64,000 bases of DNA from Rubrimonas cliftonensis (GCF_900107585.1 NZ_FNQM01000002.1:248001-312000), one strand, 5' to 3'. Counted from the stretch's first letter, positions 1 through 8,694 are shown. Notes: generated by a model not told the origin, from the letters alone. A program made the numbers and translations.

Positions 1-1007
1 AGGTCTTCTGGCGCAGCTACTGGAAGGGATGGCTGGAGATGCGGCCGTCGGTCTGGCGGGCCTATGTCGCGGGGCGTGACGCCGACCGGATGGCGCTGCG
101 CGACTATCCCGACCTCGCGGCGCGGCTGGCGAAGGCGGAGGCCGGCGAGACCGGGCTGGAGTGCTTCGACGCCTGGGCGCGCGAACTCGTCGACACCGGC
201 TGGCTCCACAACCATGCCCGCATGTGGTTCGCCTCGATCTGGGTGTTCACGCTGGAGCTGCCGTGGCGGCTCGGCGCGGACTTCTTCCTGCGCAACCTGC
301 TTGACGGGGACCCCGCCTCCAACACGCTCGGCTGGCGCTGGGTCGCCGGGCTGCACACCCGCGGCAAGGTCTATTCCGCCGAGGCGTGGAACATCGCGAA
401 GTTCACCTCCGGCCGGTTCCAGCCCGACCCGCGCGACCTCGCCCCCGACCCGGCGCCCCTGCACGAGGAGCCGACGGCGCCCGCCGCGCCCCTCGCGCCG
501 GCGCCGCGCCTAGACCCCGACCGCCCCGCCGCGCTCCTGCTGACCGAGGAGGATCTTGCGCCCGAGGACTGGCGCGCCGCCCATGGCCTCGACTTCCGCG
601 GCTTGCGCGCCGCGGCGACGCTGCAGCTTTCCCAGGCGCGGTCGGACCAGCCGATCTCGCCGGCGGTGGCGCGCTTCGACTGCGGCGCGCTGGAGGACGC
701 CGGTGAGCGCGCCCGCGCCCTCGGCGCGCCGCTGGCCGAACGCCTCGCCGATGTCGCGCCGGCGGACCTCGCGCGCTGGGCCCGCCGCGCCGGCGCCGTG
801 CAGGTCGTGACCGGCTGGGCGCCGGTCGGTCCCGTGCGCGACCAGCTCGCCGCCGCCCGCCCGGCGCTGAGGGAGGTCGGCGCGGAGCTGGTGATGCTGC
901 GCCGGCCCTGGGACGACGCGGTGTGGCCGCACGCCACGGCCGGCTTCTTCAAGGTCAAGGAGAAGATCCCCGGCCTCGTGAAGCGCTTGATCCACGGCGC
1001 CGCCTGA
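1..1007 (+). CDS. Photolyase/cryptochrome-like FAD-binding protein (partial, 5' end outside window)
   Basis: The frame is already open at base 3, so the true start lies to the left. At the edge the product reads VFWRSYWKGWLE, followed by HNHARMWFASIWVFTL and NTLGWRWVAGLHTRGKVY, the helical FAD pocket of the DNA photolyase/cryptochrome family. After a Pro/Ala-rich linker comes a C-terminal segment of about 150 residues containing WAPVGP and RPWDDAVWPHATAGFF. That segment resembles the alpha/beta antenna domain that ordinary photolyases carry at the N terminus. A DNA-repair or blue-light role is family knowledge; without the start I cannot tell which. The stop overlaps the next start (TGATG), so the next gene is probably translationally coupled. 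Confidence 0.8.
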   Translation, partial: VFWRSYWKGWLEMRPSVWRAYVAGRDADRMALRDYPDLAARLAKAEAGETGLECFDAWARELVDTGWLHNHARMWFASIWVFTLELPWRLGADFFLRNLLDGDPASNTLGWRWVAGLHTRGKVYSAEAWNIAKFTSGRFQPDPRDLAPDPAPLHEEPTAPAAPLAPAPRLDPDRPAALLLTEEDLAPEDWRAAHGLDFRGLRAAATLQLSQARSDQPISPAVARFDCGALEDAGERARALGAPLAERLADVAPADLARWARRAGAVQVVTGWAPVGPVRDQLAAARPALREVGAELVMLRRPWDDAVWPHATAGFFKVKEKIPGLVKRLIHGAA

Positions 1008-1873
1008 TGGCCGGGAAAGGGCTCGACGCGCCCCACGGCGACGGCCCTGAGGACGACGGCCCCGAGGGCGACGGGGTCGATCGCGAGGCGCTGTGGGAGG
1101 CTTATCAGGAGGGGCTGGCGCTGGAGAAGCTCGGCGAGCTCGACGCCGCCGCCGAGGCCTACCGCGCCGCGCTGGCGCTAGACCCTGACGACCATGGCGG
1201 CGTGTCGATGCGGCTGGCCGCCATCGGCCGCGCGGCCTCGCCCGAGCGCGCGCCGCCGGCCTATGTCGCGACGCTGTTCGACCAGCACGCCGAGGACTTC
1301 GACGCCATCCTCGTCGACCAGCTCAGCTACCGCACGCCGCAGGACGTCGCGGCCGCGCTGGCGGGCATGGGGCCGTTCCCGGCGATGCTCGACCTCGGCT
1401 GCGGCACCGGCCTCTGCGCCGTAGCGCTGGAGGGCGTGACGCAGACGCGCACCGGCGTCGATCTCGCCGAGGCGATGCTGGGCGAGGCCGACGACCGCGG
1501 CCTCTACGACGCGCTCTTCGTCGGGGACGCCGAAGGGTTCCTGGAGGCCGCGCAGGAGGAAGGCGAGACGTGGGATCTGATCGTCGCCGCCGACGTGCTG
1601 CCCTATCTCGGCCCCGTGGAGACGCTGTTCGCCGACGTCGCGGCCTGCCTGAACCCCGGCGGCGTGTTCGCCTTCTCCACCGAGAATCTCGTCGTGGAGG
1701 CCGCGTCCGGCTGGGGCGTCGGGCCCAAGATCCGCTACGGCCATGGCGAGCCCTACCTGCGCGGGACGCTTTCGGCGGCAGGGATGAGCGTCGTCTCGAT
1801 CACCCCGATCGTGGTGCGCACCGACGACGGGGCCCCGGTCGAGGGCCAGCTGTTCGTCGCCCGCCGGCCCTGA
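1007..1873 (+). CDS. TPR-containing class I SAM-dependent methyltransferase
   Basis: A 288-residue protein. The ATG at 1007 overlaps the stop of the photolyase-like gene, and I prefer it to upstream in-frame codons inside that gene. After an acidic N-terminal tail there is one TPR-like helix pair (about residues 30-65, ALWEAYQEGLALEKLGELDA). A Rossmann methyltransferase follows, with the SAM-binding glycine motif MLDLGCGTGLCAVAL and the acidic loop GVDLAEAML. WDLIVAADVLPYLG fits motif IV. The layout matches TPR-methyltransferases common in alphaproteobacteria, whose substrate is generally unknown. No substrate can be inferred here. Confidence 0.82.
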   Translation: MAGKGLDAPHGDGPEDDGPEGDGVDREALWEAYQEGLALEKLGELDAAAEAYRAALALDPDDHGGVSMRLAAIGRAASPERAPPAYVATLFDQHAEDFDAILVDQLSYRTPQDVAAALAGMGPFPAMLDLGCGTGLCAVALEGVTQTRTGVDLAEAMLGEADDRGLYDALFVGDAEGFLEAAQEEGETWDLIVAADVLPYLGPVETLFADVAACLNPGGVFAFSTENLVVEAASGWGVGPKIRYGHGEPYLRGTLSAAGMSVVSITPIVVRTDDGAPVEGQLFVARRP

Positions 1874-1877
1874 GCGG

Positions 1878-2579
1878 TCAGCGCCCCACGCCGAGCGAGA
1901 CCCGCGCCGCGAGGTCAGCGATGTCGTCGGCGACGAGATCCCACGGTCCGTCGGGGCTCAGGTCCGCGGTCTGGCCGGGGCCGTGCTCCTGCGGGCGCGG
2001 GATGAAGCCGGCCATCAGGCCCGCCGCGCGCGCCGCGCGCAGGTCGTCGTTGTGGGCGGCGACCATCATCACCGCGCCCGGCGCCAGCCGCAGGGCGGCG
2101 GCGGCGGCGAGATAGACCTCCGGCTGCGGCTTGTAGGCGCGCGCGACGTCGGCGCCGAGGACGCAGTCCCAGGGCAGGCCGGCGTAGCGCGCCAGCCGCG
2201 TCATCAGCGCGATGGAGCCGTTCGAGCAGGGCGCGATCATCGCCATGGTCCTGAGCCGCGCCAGCCCGTCGGGCGCGTCGGGCCATGCCGGCAGCCGCTC
2301 CCACGCCGTCGCCAGCGCGGCGCGGGCGGGCGGCGTCATCCGCGCGCCGAACGCCGCCAGCGTCTCGTCCAGCATCTCGGCGTGGAGTTCGTCGAGCGCG
2401 ACATAGGGCCGGCCGCCGGCGCGCACCCGCTCCATCGCCGGCTGATAGCGCGCCCGCCACGCGGCGGCGAAGGCGAAGGGTTCGACCTGCGGCAGCGCGC
2501 GCGAGACGTCGCGGGCGACGCCCGAGCGCCAGTCGACCACGGTGCCGAACACGTCGAAGATGAAGGCCTGCGGTCTCAT
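1878..2579 (-). CDS. Haloacid dehalogenase type II (HAD superfamily hydrolase)
   Basis: A 233-residue protein starting at ATG 2579. Residues near the N terminus read FIFDVFGTVVDWR, the HAD nucleophile-Asp motif I in the form typical of L-2-haloacid dehalogenases. Motif II is seen in CSNGSIALM, the conserved Lys in RAYKPQPEVY, and motif IV in VAAHNDDLRAARAAG. The family hydrolyses C-halogen bonds of short 2-haloacids, but many members act on other substrates. The start codon overlaps the panC stop by four bases (ATGA), so it is the downstream partner of panC. It converges on the methyltransferase gene, leaving a 4-base gap. Confidence 0.85.
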   Translation of the reverse strand: MRPQAFIFDVFGTVVDWRSGVARDVSRALPQVEPFAFAAAWRARYQPAMERVRAGGRPYVALDELHAEMLDETLAAFGARMTPPARAALATAWERLPAWPDAPDGLARLRTMAMIAPCSNGSIALMTRLARYAGLPWDCVLGADVARAYKPQPEVYLAAAAALRLAPGAVMMVAAHNDDLRAARAAGLMAGFIPRPQEHGPGQTADLSPDGPWDLVADDIADLAARVSLGVGR

Positions 2580-3421
2580 GCGATCTCCACGTTGTCGATC
2601 AGCCGCGCCCGCCCCAGCCGCGCTGCGGCGAAGACGCGGGCGGGCCGGGCCGGGTCGAAGCCGTCGATGGCCGCGAGGCTCGCGGCGTCCCGCGCCTCGA
2701 CGTAGTCGGGCGGCGGGAAGCCGGCCTCCGTCAGCGCGCGCGCCGCCTCGCCGCAGGCCTCGGCCGGCGTCGCGCCGGCGGCGATGCGCGTCGCGGCGCG
2801 GCGGATTGCGGCGCAGAGCGCCGGGGCCGCCGCGCGCTCCGCCGCGCTCAGGTAGCGGTTGCGCGAGGACATCGCGAGGCCGTCGGCCTCGCGCACGATC
2901 GGCGCGCCGAGGATGCGCGTCGGGATGTCGAGATCGGCCGCCAGGCGTCGGATCACGGCGAGCTGCTGCCAGTCCTTCTCGCCGAAGATCGCGACGTCGG
3001 CCTGCGCCTGGTTGAGATACTTCGTCACCACCTGCGCAACGCCGTCGAAATGGCCCGGCCGCGCCGCGCCGCACAGCACGTCGGTCAGCCCCGTCACCCG
3101 CACCTGGGTCGCGAAGCCCGGCGGATACATCTCGCCCGCGTCGGGCGCGTAGAGCAGCCCGCAGCCGGCGCCCGCCAGCATCGCCGCATCCGCCGCCTCG
3201 TCGCGGGGGTAGGCGGCGAGATCCTCTCCGGCCCCGAACTGCGTGGGGTTCACGAACAGCGTCGCCGCCACCCTGTCGGCCTCCCGCAGCCCGATCTCCA
3301 CGAGGCTCAGGTGGCCCGCGTGCAGCGCGCCCATGGTGGGCGTCAGCGCAACGCGCAGGCCCTCGGCCTTCCAGCCGGAGACGGCGGCGCGCAGGGCCGC
3401 CACGGTGCGCACGATGTCCAT
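2576..3421 (-). CDS. panC: Pantothenate synthetase
   Basis: A 281-residue enzyme that condenses pantoate with beta-alanine using ATP, the last step of pantothenate (vitamin B5, CoA precursor) synthesis. The nucleotidyltransferase signature TPTMGALHAGHLSLV holds the HIGH-like HAGH. FVNPTQFGAGEDLAAYPRD, the ligand loop GHFDGVAQVVTKYLN and GEKDWQQLAVIRR are all present, as is the KMSKS-like MSSRNRYLS. The start at 3421 is supported by a GGAGG sequence about 7 bases upstream on the minus strand. panB is not adjacent. The coaBC gene at 11.7-13 kb acts later in the same pathway but is not linked in an operon. Confidence 0.95.
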   Translation of the reverse strand: MDIVRTVAALRAAVSGWKAEGLRVALTPTMGALHAGHLSLVEIGLREADRVAATLFVNPTQFGAGEDLAAYPRDEAADAAMLAGAGCGLLYAPDAGEMYPPGFATQVRVTGLTDVLCGAARPGHFDGVAQVVTKYLNQAQADVAIFGEKDWQQLAVIRRLAADLDIPTRILGAPIVREADGLAMSSRNRYLSAAERAAAPALCAAIRRAATRIAAGATPAEACGEAARALTEAGFPPPDYVEARDAASLAAIDGFDPARPARVFAAARLGRARLIDNVEIA

Positions 3422-3441
3422 CGATGTCCTCCGGGAGAGCC

Positions 3442-4527
3442 TCAGCCCAGCGCGGCCTCGGCCTTTTCGATCAGTTCCGGCACGCGGGGCCCCAGCCCCT
3501 CGAACCGCGCGTCGCTCGTGGCCCCCGCCAGCCAGCGGGCGTAGATCTGCTGCAGCACCACCGCCGTCTTCCACAGGCCGAACGCCGTCGCCCAGGCCAC
3601 GTCCGCCACCGGCAGTCCGGCCCGCGCGAGATAGCGGTCGGCCAGCTCCTCCTGCGACGGGTAATCCCCCGAGACGGTCGTCGCCGAGAACATCCCGCCC
3701 CAAGCCCCGCGGTCGGCGGCGAAGTAGCCGAGCGCCACGCCGAGGTCCACCAGCGGGTCGCCCAGGGTCGCCATGTCCCAGTCGAACATGGAGCGCACGC
3801 GGTCGGGCGCGCCCGGCGCGAACATGCAGTTGTCGAGCTTGGGGTCGTTGTGCAGCACCGAGACGCCGAGCGGCGCCGGGGCGCCCGCCGCCAGCCGGGC
3901 GGCCACCCGGTCGAACGCCGGAACGTCGCGGTCGCGCGCCGTCTCCCAGCGCCTCGCCCATCCCGCCACCTGCCGCGCGGCGAAGCCGTCCGGGCGGCCG
4001 AGGCCGCCGAGCCCGACTTCGACGGGATCGATCGCGTGCAGGTCCGCCAGCGCGTCCATCAGCGCGAAGGCCGTCCGGCGCTCCACCGCGGCGCAGTCGG
4101 CCAGTTCGGGCGGAAAGGCGCGCCTGACGACCACGCCCTCGCGGCGCTCCATGACGAGAAACGCCGCGCCGATCACGCCGGGGTCGTCGCAGTAGGCGAG
4201 GGGCGCCGGGGCCGGGCGATAGCGCGGCGAGAGCCCGGCGAGCACCGCGCGCTCCCGCGCCATGTCGTGCGCGCCGCGGGGCAGGGGCCCGTGCGGCGGA
4301 CGCCGGACGACGACCGCGCGCTCGGCGAAGCGAAGCTCGTAGGTGAGGTTGGCGTAGCCGCCGCGGAACTGGCGCAGGCTCGGCGCACCCTCGAGCCCCG
4401 CGACGTTGGCCCTGAGCCACGCGCCGAGCCGCTCGACGTCCAGCGTCTCGCCGGCGCGCGGCGGGCCGAGATCTCCCGCCCCGCCGTCGTCGCAAGGGCG
4501 CGCGCCCGCCGCGTCGCGACCGTTCAT
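3442..4527 (-). CDS. APH-fold phosphotransferase family protein (ACAD10-like kinase)
   Basis: A 361-residue protein with the aminoglycoside-phosphotransferase/choline-kinase fold. GGYANLTYEL corresponds to the nucleotide loop, VLHNDPKLDNCMF is the catalytic loop and MFDWDMATLGDPLVDLG carries the metal-binding Asp. This spelling is typical of the group related to the kinase domain of ACAD10/11 and often found beside fatty-acid oxidation genes, rather than of true antibiotic kinases. It lies just upstream of panC on the same strand with a 20-base gap, so co-transcription is likely. The substrate is unknown. An N-terminal Ala/Gly/Asp-rich stretch of about 25 residues may be dispensable or reflect a later start. 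Confidence 0.82.
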   Translation of the reverse strand: MNGRDAAGARPCDDGGAGDLGPPRAGETLDVERLGAWLRANVAGLEGAPSLRQFRGGYANLTYELRFAERAVVVRRPPHGPLPRGAHDMARERAVLAGLSPRYRPAPAPLAYCDDPGVIGAAFLVMERREGVVVRRAFPPELADCAAVERRTAFALMDALADLHAIDPVEVGLGGLGRPDGFAARQVAGWARRWETARDRDVPAFDRVAARLAAGAPAPLGVSVLHNDPKLDNCMFAPGAPDRVRSMFDWDMATLGDPLVDLGVALGYFAADRGAWGGMFSATTVSGDYPSQEELADRYLARAGLPVADVAWATAFGLWKTAVVLQQIYARWLAGATSDARFEGLGPRVPELIEKAEAALG

Positions 4528-4578
4528 CGCCGCCGTCCGTTCACGCGCGCGGTCGCTCCCCGCCCGCCGGCCGCCCGA

Positions 4579-4824
4579 TCACTGGCCTGAGGCGATCCGG
4601 CCGCCGGCGATGGTCCCGAGCACCGCGCCGGCGCCTGTGGCGAGCACCTTGCCGCTGCCGCCGCCGAAGACCGAGCCCACGGCCGCGCCGGCGACGCCGC
4701 CCACGACCTGCCCGGTCAGCTCCTTCTGCTCGGGCGTCTGGTTGGCGCAGCCCGCCGCGGCGACCGCCATGATGAGCGCCAGTGTCGCGGCCCGCGCGCC
4801 GCGCATCCCTTCAACGGCTTTCAT
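4579..4824 (-). CDS. Small glycine-zipper outer-membrane-type lipoprotein
   Basis: An 81-residue protein. Residues 8-25 form a hydrophobic signal segment ending in a lipobox (VAAAGC), so Cys25 should be lipidated. The mature part contains a Gly/Ala-rich zipper (GGVAGAAVGSVFGGGSGKV, then GAGAVLGTIAGG) like the Rick_17kDa_Anti/YMGG family. Such proteins sit in the cell envelope; the function is unknown. Its start overlaps the stop of the EF-hand gene by one base (TGATG), suggesting coupled translation of two secreted proteins. Confidence 0.8.
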   Translation of the reverse strand: MKAVEGMRGARAATLALIMAVAAAGCANQTPEQKELTGQVVGGVAGAAVGSVFGGGSGKVLATGAGAVLGTIAGGRIASGQ

Positions 4825-5207
4825 CAGTTCCGCTCCCTTTCGAAAACCATGATCTCTTCAACCGAGAGCGCGCCGTCGCGGTTGCTGTCGATGTCGAAGA
4901 AAAGGCCCATGCGCTCGGCGACGGCCTCGCCGAGAGAAACGTAGCCGTCGCCGTTCGCATCCGCCGCGCCGAAGCGGGCGGGGTCCACCTGCGGCACGTC
5001 CGCCTGCGAGACGCGGCCATCGCGGTCGGCGTCGACGCCGCCGAACAGCGAGACGAAATGTGCGACGTACTCATCGACGTTGAGCGCGCCGTCGCCGTTC
5101 TGGTCCGCGTCCGCGAAGGCAGCCGCGACGCCGCTCTCCTGAGCCTCGACGCCGGGCGCCGCAAGCAGCGCCAGCGCGGCGAAGCACGCCGCTTTTCCGT
5201 ACCGCAT
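4824..5207 (-). CDS. Secreted EF-hand calcium-binding protein
   Basis: A 127-residue protein with an N-terminal signal peptide (about residues 1-22, ending GVEAQ). Four EF-hand loops follow: DADQNGDGALNVDE, DADRDGRVSQAD, DANGDGYVSLGE and DIDSNRDGALSVEE. Each has Asp/Asn at loop positions 1, 3 and 5, Gly at 6 and an acidic residue at or near 12. Periplasmic calcium binding is therefore well supported; the partner is unknown. It forms a two-gene unit with the downstream lipoprotein and is divergent from the histidine kinase gene across a 167-base gap. Confidence 0.85.
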   Translation of the reverse strand: MRYGKAACFAALALLAAPGVEAQESGVAAAFADADQNGDGALNVDEYVAHFVSLFGGVDADRDGRVSQADVPQVDPARFGAADANGDGYVSLGEAVAERMGLFFDIDSNRDGALSVEEIMVFERERN

Positions 5208-5320
5208 TCGCCGTTCTCCCTCTTCTGAAGCCGCCAGAGCATAGCCCGATGCGCGGCCGCGCGACAGGTCTTGCGCGGGCGGCGCGGGCGCGCGCGACAG
5301 GGGGGGCTGGGGAGCACGGG

Positions 5321-5346
5321 GGGCGTGACAGGGAGGGGCGTGACAG
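5321..5346 (+). promoter_or_regulatory. 11-bp direct repeat GGGCGTGACAG, candidate response-regulator site
   Basis: Two perfect copies of GGGCGTGACAG (5321-5331 and 5336-5346) lie just upstream of the histidine kinase start at 5375. A related pair, GGGTGAC and GGGTGACAG (7728-7734, 7741-7749), sits at the end of the response-regulator gene and upstream of the next gene. Direct repeats of this size are typical of OmpR/PhoB-family binding. Autoregulation is inference only. Confidence 0.35.
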
Positions 5347-5374
5347 CGCGTCCCGCGGCTTCTAGCTTCGCGCC

Positions 5375-7036
5375 ATGGCGGATGCGGCGAGCGACGCGGC
5401 CGGCGCGCCGGCGCGCGGCAGGATCGGGGCGGTGACGCGCGACGCGATCGCGCGCCGGCTGGCGTGGGCCGTGCTCGGGCTGGCGGCGCTTCTCGCCGGG
5501 CTTGGCGGGCTCGCCGGCTGGGGCGCCTCGCGCATCGCCGAGGAAGTGGGGCGCGCCGAGCAGAGCATGGCGCGGCTGGAGGTCGCGCGCACGGTGGAGG
5601 CCGCCTTCACCCGCTATCTTCTCGCCGAGATCGGCCGGCGGCTGGAAGGCGAGGTCTCGGTCGCCGAAACCCGCGAGGCCGCCGAAGTGCGCGGGATGCT
5701 GCTCACCTATCGGCAGGACATCAACCGCCAGATCGCCGCCGCGCCGGCCGCGACGTTCTCGGCGGCCCGCTCGGACCTTCTGCGGGCCCGCGCGCTGGTG
5801 TCGCTGTTCGAGGCCATCGAGACCGACTCGATGCTCGATCGCCGCGCACGCGCCGGGGCAGGCGGGCCCGAGGCCGCGCGCGAGTTCTACGTGCGCATCG
5901 CCGCGGAGCGCGACGGGGCGTTCCGCAACATCGTCGCGGAGGTGGTCGCCGACGCGCGCGGCAGGGTGACGGACGCCTATCAGCGTCTTGAGTCGTTGCG
6001 GACGCGGCTGGCGTGGAGCGGCGCGGGCATCGCGGCCGCATTCATGGCGGCCGCCGTGGTCTTCGCGCTGGGGTTCCACCGCGGGCTCGTGCGCCCGATC
6101 CAGCGCCTTGCGGAAGTGGCGGCGGCGTTCGGGTCGGGCCAGCGCGCCGCGCGCGCGCCCGTCGCCGCGCCCGGCGCGCTGGCCGCCCTGTCCTCCCGGT
6201 TCAACGACATGGCCGACCGAATCGCCGGCGAGCAGGTGCGGCTGGAGGCTGAAGTCGCGGCGCGCACCGCCGATCTCGCCGCCGCCAACGCCGAACTGCG
6301 CGCGGTCGACGCCGCGCGGCGGCGCTTCTTCGCCAACGTCAGCCATGAGCTGCGCACGCCCGTGACCGTGCTGCTCGGCGAGGCGCAGGTCGTCCTGCGG
6401 GGCGCGGCGGCGCCGGAGGCGATGCGCGAGGCTCTTGAGCGGATCGCCGGCTCCGGCGGCTATCTGCGCCGCCGGCTGGACGACCTGCTGAGCCTCGCGC
6501 GGTCGGAGGACGGGACGCTGCGCATCGCGCTCGGCGAGGCCGATCTCGACGCCGCGCTCGCAGGGGCCGTCGACGCCGCGCGCGCCTACGCGGCGGCCAA
6601 CGAGATAACGCTCCGCTTCGAGCCGTGCGGCGCGACGCGGCGGGTGCGCGCGGACGCGGCGACGCTGCGGCAGGCGGCGCTTGCGCTGATCGACAACGCC
6701 GTGAAGTTCTCGCCCCCCGGCGCCGCGGTGACGCTCAGCGCCCTGCCAGGCGCGGCCGGCTTCAGCGTCCGCGACGAGGGGCCGGGCTTCGGCGGGGGTG
6801 ACGCCGAGGCGCTCTTCGGCCGTTACGCGCGGGGGGGCGACAGCCAGCGCGCGGGCGGCGCGGGGCTCGGCCTGTCCATCGTGCGCTGGATCGCCGAGCA
6901 GCATGGCGGCACGGTGACGGCCGCCGACAGGCCCGAGGGCGGGGCCTGCGTGCGGTTCCTGCTGGGCGAGGACGCCATCGACGACGAAACCGGGCCGCAG
7001 AGCCCGACAGGGGAGACGACCGGACATGCCGTCTGA
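5375..7036 (+). CDS. Sensor histidine kinase with HAMP domain
   Basis: A 553-residue inner-membrane sensor kinase. The first transmembrane helix spans about residues 27-50. A periplasmic sensor region follows, then a second helix at about 211-232 (GIAAAFMAAAVVFALGF) and a HAMP linker. The dimerisation/phosphoacceptor domain has ANVSHELRTPVTVL, with His324 as the phosphorylation site. The ATPase domain shows the N box (LIDNAVKFSPPG), G1 (DEGPGFGGG) and G2 (GAGLGLSIVRWI). It overlaps the response-regulator gene by 11 bases, so the two should be made together. The signal is unknown. Confidence 0.92.
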   Translation: MADAASDAAGAPARGRIGAVTRDAIARRLAWAVLGLAALLAGLGGLAGWGASRIAEEVGRAEQSMARLEVARTVEAAFTRYLLAEIGRRLEGEVSVAETREAAEVRGMLLTYRQDINRQIAAAPAATFSAARSDLLRARALVSLFEAIETDSMLDRRARAGAGGPEAAREFYVRIAAERDGAFRNIVAEVVADARGRVTDAYQRLESLRTRLAWSGAGIAAAFMAAAVVFALGFHRGLVRPIQRLAEVAAAFGSGQRAARAPVAAPGALAALSSRFNDMADRIAGEQVRLEAEVAARTADLAAANAELRAVDAARRRFFANVSHELRTPVTVLLGEAQVVLRGAAAPEAMREALERIAGSGGYLRRRLDDLLSLARSEDGTLRIALGEADLDAALAGAVDAARAYAAANEITLRFEPCGATRRVRADAATLRQAALALIDNAVKFSPPGAAVTLSALPGAAGFSVRDEGPGFGGGDAEALFGRYARGGDSQRAGGAGLGLSIVRWIAEQHGGTVTAADRPEGGACVRFLLGEDAIDDETGPQSPTGETTGHAV

Positions 7037-7733
7037 CGAAAGCGAGCGGTCCCCGGCCGCTCGGCGCGCCGAGCCGACCCTGCTGCTGGTGGAGGACGAC
7101 ACCGGCATCGGGCGGATGCTCGAGCGGGGCCTGCTCGCCGAGGGCTACAGGGTCCGCTGGGCGCGGGATCTGCGCGAGGCCGCGGAGATAGCGCGCGCCG
7201 AGACGCCGGATCTCGTGGTGCTCGACCGGATGCTGCCAGACGGGGACGGCGCGGCGTTCTGCGCGGCGTTCCGGCGTTCCGGCTCCAGCGCGCCCGTCCT
7301 GATGCTCACCGCGCGCGAGACGCTGGAGGACAAGCTGCGCGGCTTCGACGCCGGGGCCGACGACTACCTCACGAAGCCCTTCGAGTTCGACGAGCTCGCC
7401 GCCCGGCTCGCGGTGCTGCGTCGGCGCGGACATGGGGGCGTCGCCCCGTCCCTCACCCTCGAACCAGCCCTGCGCGAGGTGCGGTTCGCCGGGCGCGCCG
7501 TGCGTCTGACGCCGCGCGAGTGGCCGCTGATGGCGCATCTGCACGCCAACGCCGGCGCCCCGGTGACGCGCGATGCGCTGATCGCCGACGCGTGGGGGCT
7601 GGAGGGCCAGGTGACGGAGAACAGCGTCGATGTCTATGTCGGCTACCTGCGCCGCAAGCTCGGCGAACTGCGCTGCGGCGCGCGCATCGAGACGGTGCGC
7701 GGCGTCGGCTTCATGCTCGTCTTGGTCGGGTGA
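7026..7733 (+). CDS. OmpR-family DNA-binding response regulator
   Basis: A 235-residue regulator, cognate partner of the overlapping kinase. The receiver domain has the acidic pair in LLVEDDTGIG, the phosphoacceptor Asp67 in VVLDRMLPDGDG, the Thr in LMLTAR and the Lys in DYLTKPFEFDEL. The C-terminal winged-helix domain (about residues 140-232) has LTPREWPLMAHL and VDVYVGYLRRKL, typical of the OmpR/PhoB class. Targets are not known. Repeated GGGTGACAG-like motifs flank the operon and are candidate sites. Confidence 0.93.
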   Translation: MPSDESERSPAARRAEPTLLLVEDDTGIGRMLERGLLAEGYRVRWARDLREAAEIARAETPDLVVLDRMLPDGDGAAFCAAFRRSGSSAPVLMLTARETLEDKLRGFDAGADDYLTKPFEFDELAARLAVLRRRGHGGVAPSLTLEPALREVRFAGRAVRLTPREWPLMAHLHANAGAPVTRDALIADAWGLEGQVTENSVDVYVGYLRRKLGELRCGARIETVRGVGFMLVLVG

Positions 7734-7914
7734 CGGGGCCGGGTGACAGGCTTGCGGGCAAGACGGGATCGCGGGCGCGCGCGGGCGTGCAGGCATGTGG
7801 GCATGCGGCCGCTCTGCAGGGGTGAACCGGCCGCCGTCTGTGCTAGGCTCCGCCGCGAGTCGCAGGCCGGCGTCCGGGTTCCGGCGCGTCGCAGAAGAGG
7901 GGACTGGAGCCGCA

Positions 7915-8694
7915 ATGTCTGAGAACAAGACCAACTCGATCTACTACATCGCCGGCGCGCTGGTCGTCGGCGCGCTCGTCGGCGCCGCGGTCGCCTCGCG
8001 CAATGACGGCGAGCAGGCGGCGATGGAGCGCCGGATCGTGGCGCTGGAAGGCCAGCTTGCGGAAGCCGGCGACGCCGGGGCGGACGCCGCCGCCGCCGCC
8101 GCGCAGTCCGCCGCGGATGCGACCGCCTCCGGGCTTGCGGCGCTCGAGACCCGCGTCGACACGATGGCGAGCGAGACGGCGGACGCTCTCGCCGCCGCCG
8201 CCGACACGGCGGGCGACGCCACCGCGGAGTCGGTCGCCGCGGTCAGCGACCGCGTCTCGGTGCTCGCGCAGCAGATGGCCGCCATCGTGGGCCGTATTGA
8301 GGAGATGGGATCGGCTGCGGCGCCCGGCGCGTCCTCCGGGGCAGCGCCCGAGGCCGCGCCCGAGGCCGCCGCGTCGGAAGGCGGGGCCGCTTCCGCGGAG
8401 GCCGAAGCCGCCGCCGCGCCGGCGCCCGAGCCGGAGACCGAGCCGGAGACCGTCGTGATCCCCGAGGGCGCGATCGAGCTCGCCGTCGGTCAGACTGCGC
8501 AGATCGGCGGCTCGGGCGTGTTCCTCTCCCGCGTGGACGCCGAGGCGCAGTCGGCCCAGGTGCTGATCGTCGGCGCCGGTCGGGCCACCGTGAGCGATCA
8601 GTCGGACCCTGTGACCCTCTCCGACGGCTGCACGCTCAAATTGGCGGTGACGATGCCGCGCCGCGCCGCCTTCACGACGGTCTGCCCCGAGTAA
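7915..8694 (+). CDS. Membrane-anchored Ala-rich protein with C-terminal periplasmic domain, unknown function
   Basis: I do not recognise this 259-residue protein. The ATG at 7915 gives an N-terminal anchor at about residues 9-27 (YYIAGALVVGALVGAAVAS). Next comes a long Ala/Asp/Thr-rich stretch with coiled-coil character (about 35-130), then an Ala/Pro/Glu linker. A compact C-terminal domain of about 75 residues contains two cysteines (SDGCTLKL and the terminal TTVCPE) that could form a disulfide. The layout suggests a periplasmic head on a rod. It follows the two-component pair on the same strand across a 181-base gap and could be a target of that system. Confidence 0.7.
   Translation: MSENKTNSIYYIAGALVVGALVGAAVASRNDGEQAAMERRIVALEGQLAEAGDAGADAAAAAAQSAADATASGLAALETRVDTMASETADALAAAADTAGDATAESVAAVSDRVSVLAQQMAAIVGRIEEMGSAAAPGASSGAAPEAAPEAAASEGGAASAEAEAAAAPAPEPETEPETVVIPEGAIELAVGQTAQIGGSGVFLSRVDAEAQSAQVLIVGAGRATVSDQSDPVTLSDGCTLKLAVTMPRRAAFTTVCPE

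Noticed and set aside
3442-4527. Aminoglycoside resistance gene
   Set aside because: The APH fold is present, but the catalytic wording (HNDPKLDNCMF, FDWDMATLGDP) belongs to the ACAD10-like metabolic kinase group.
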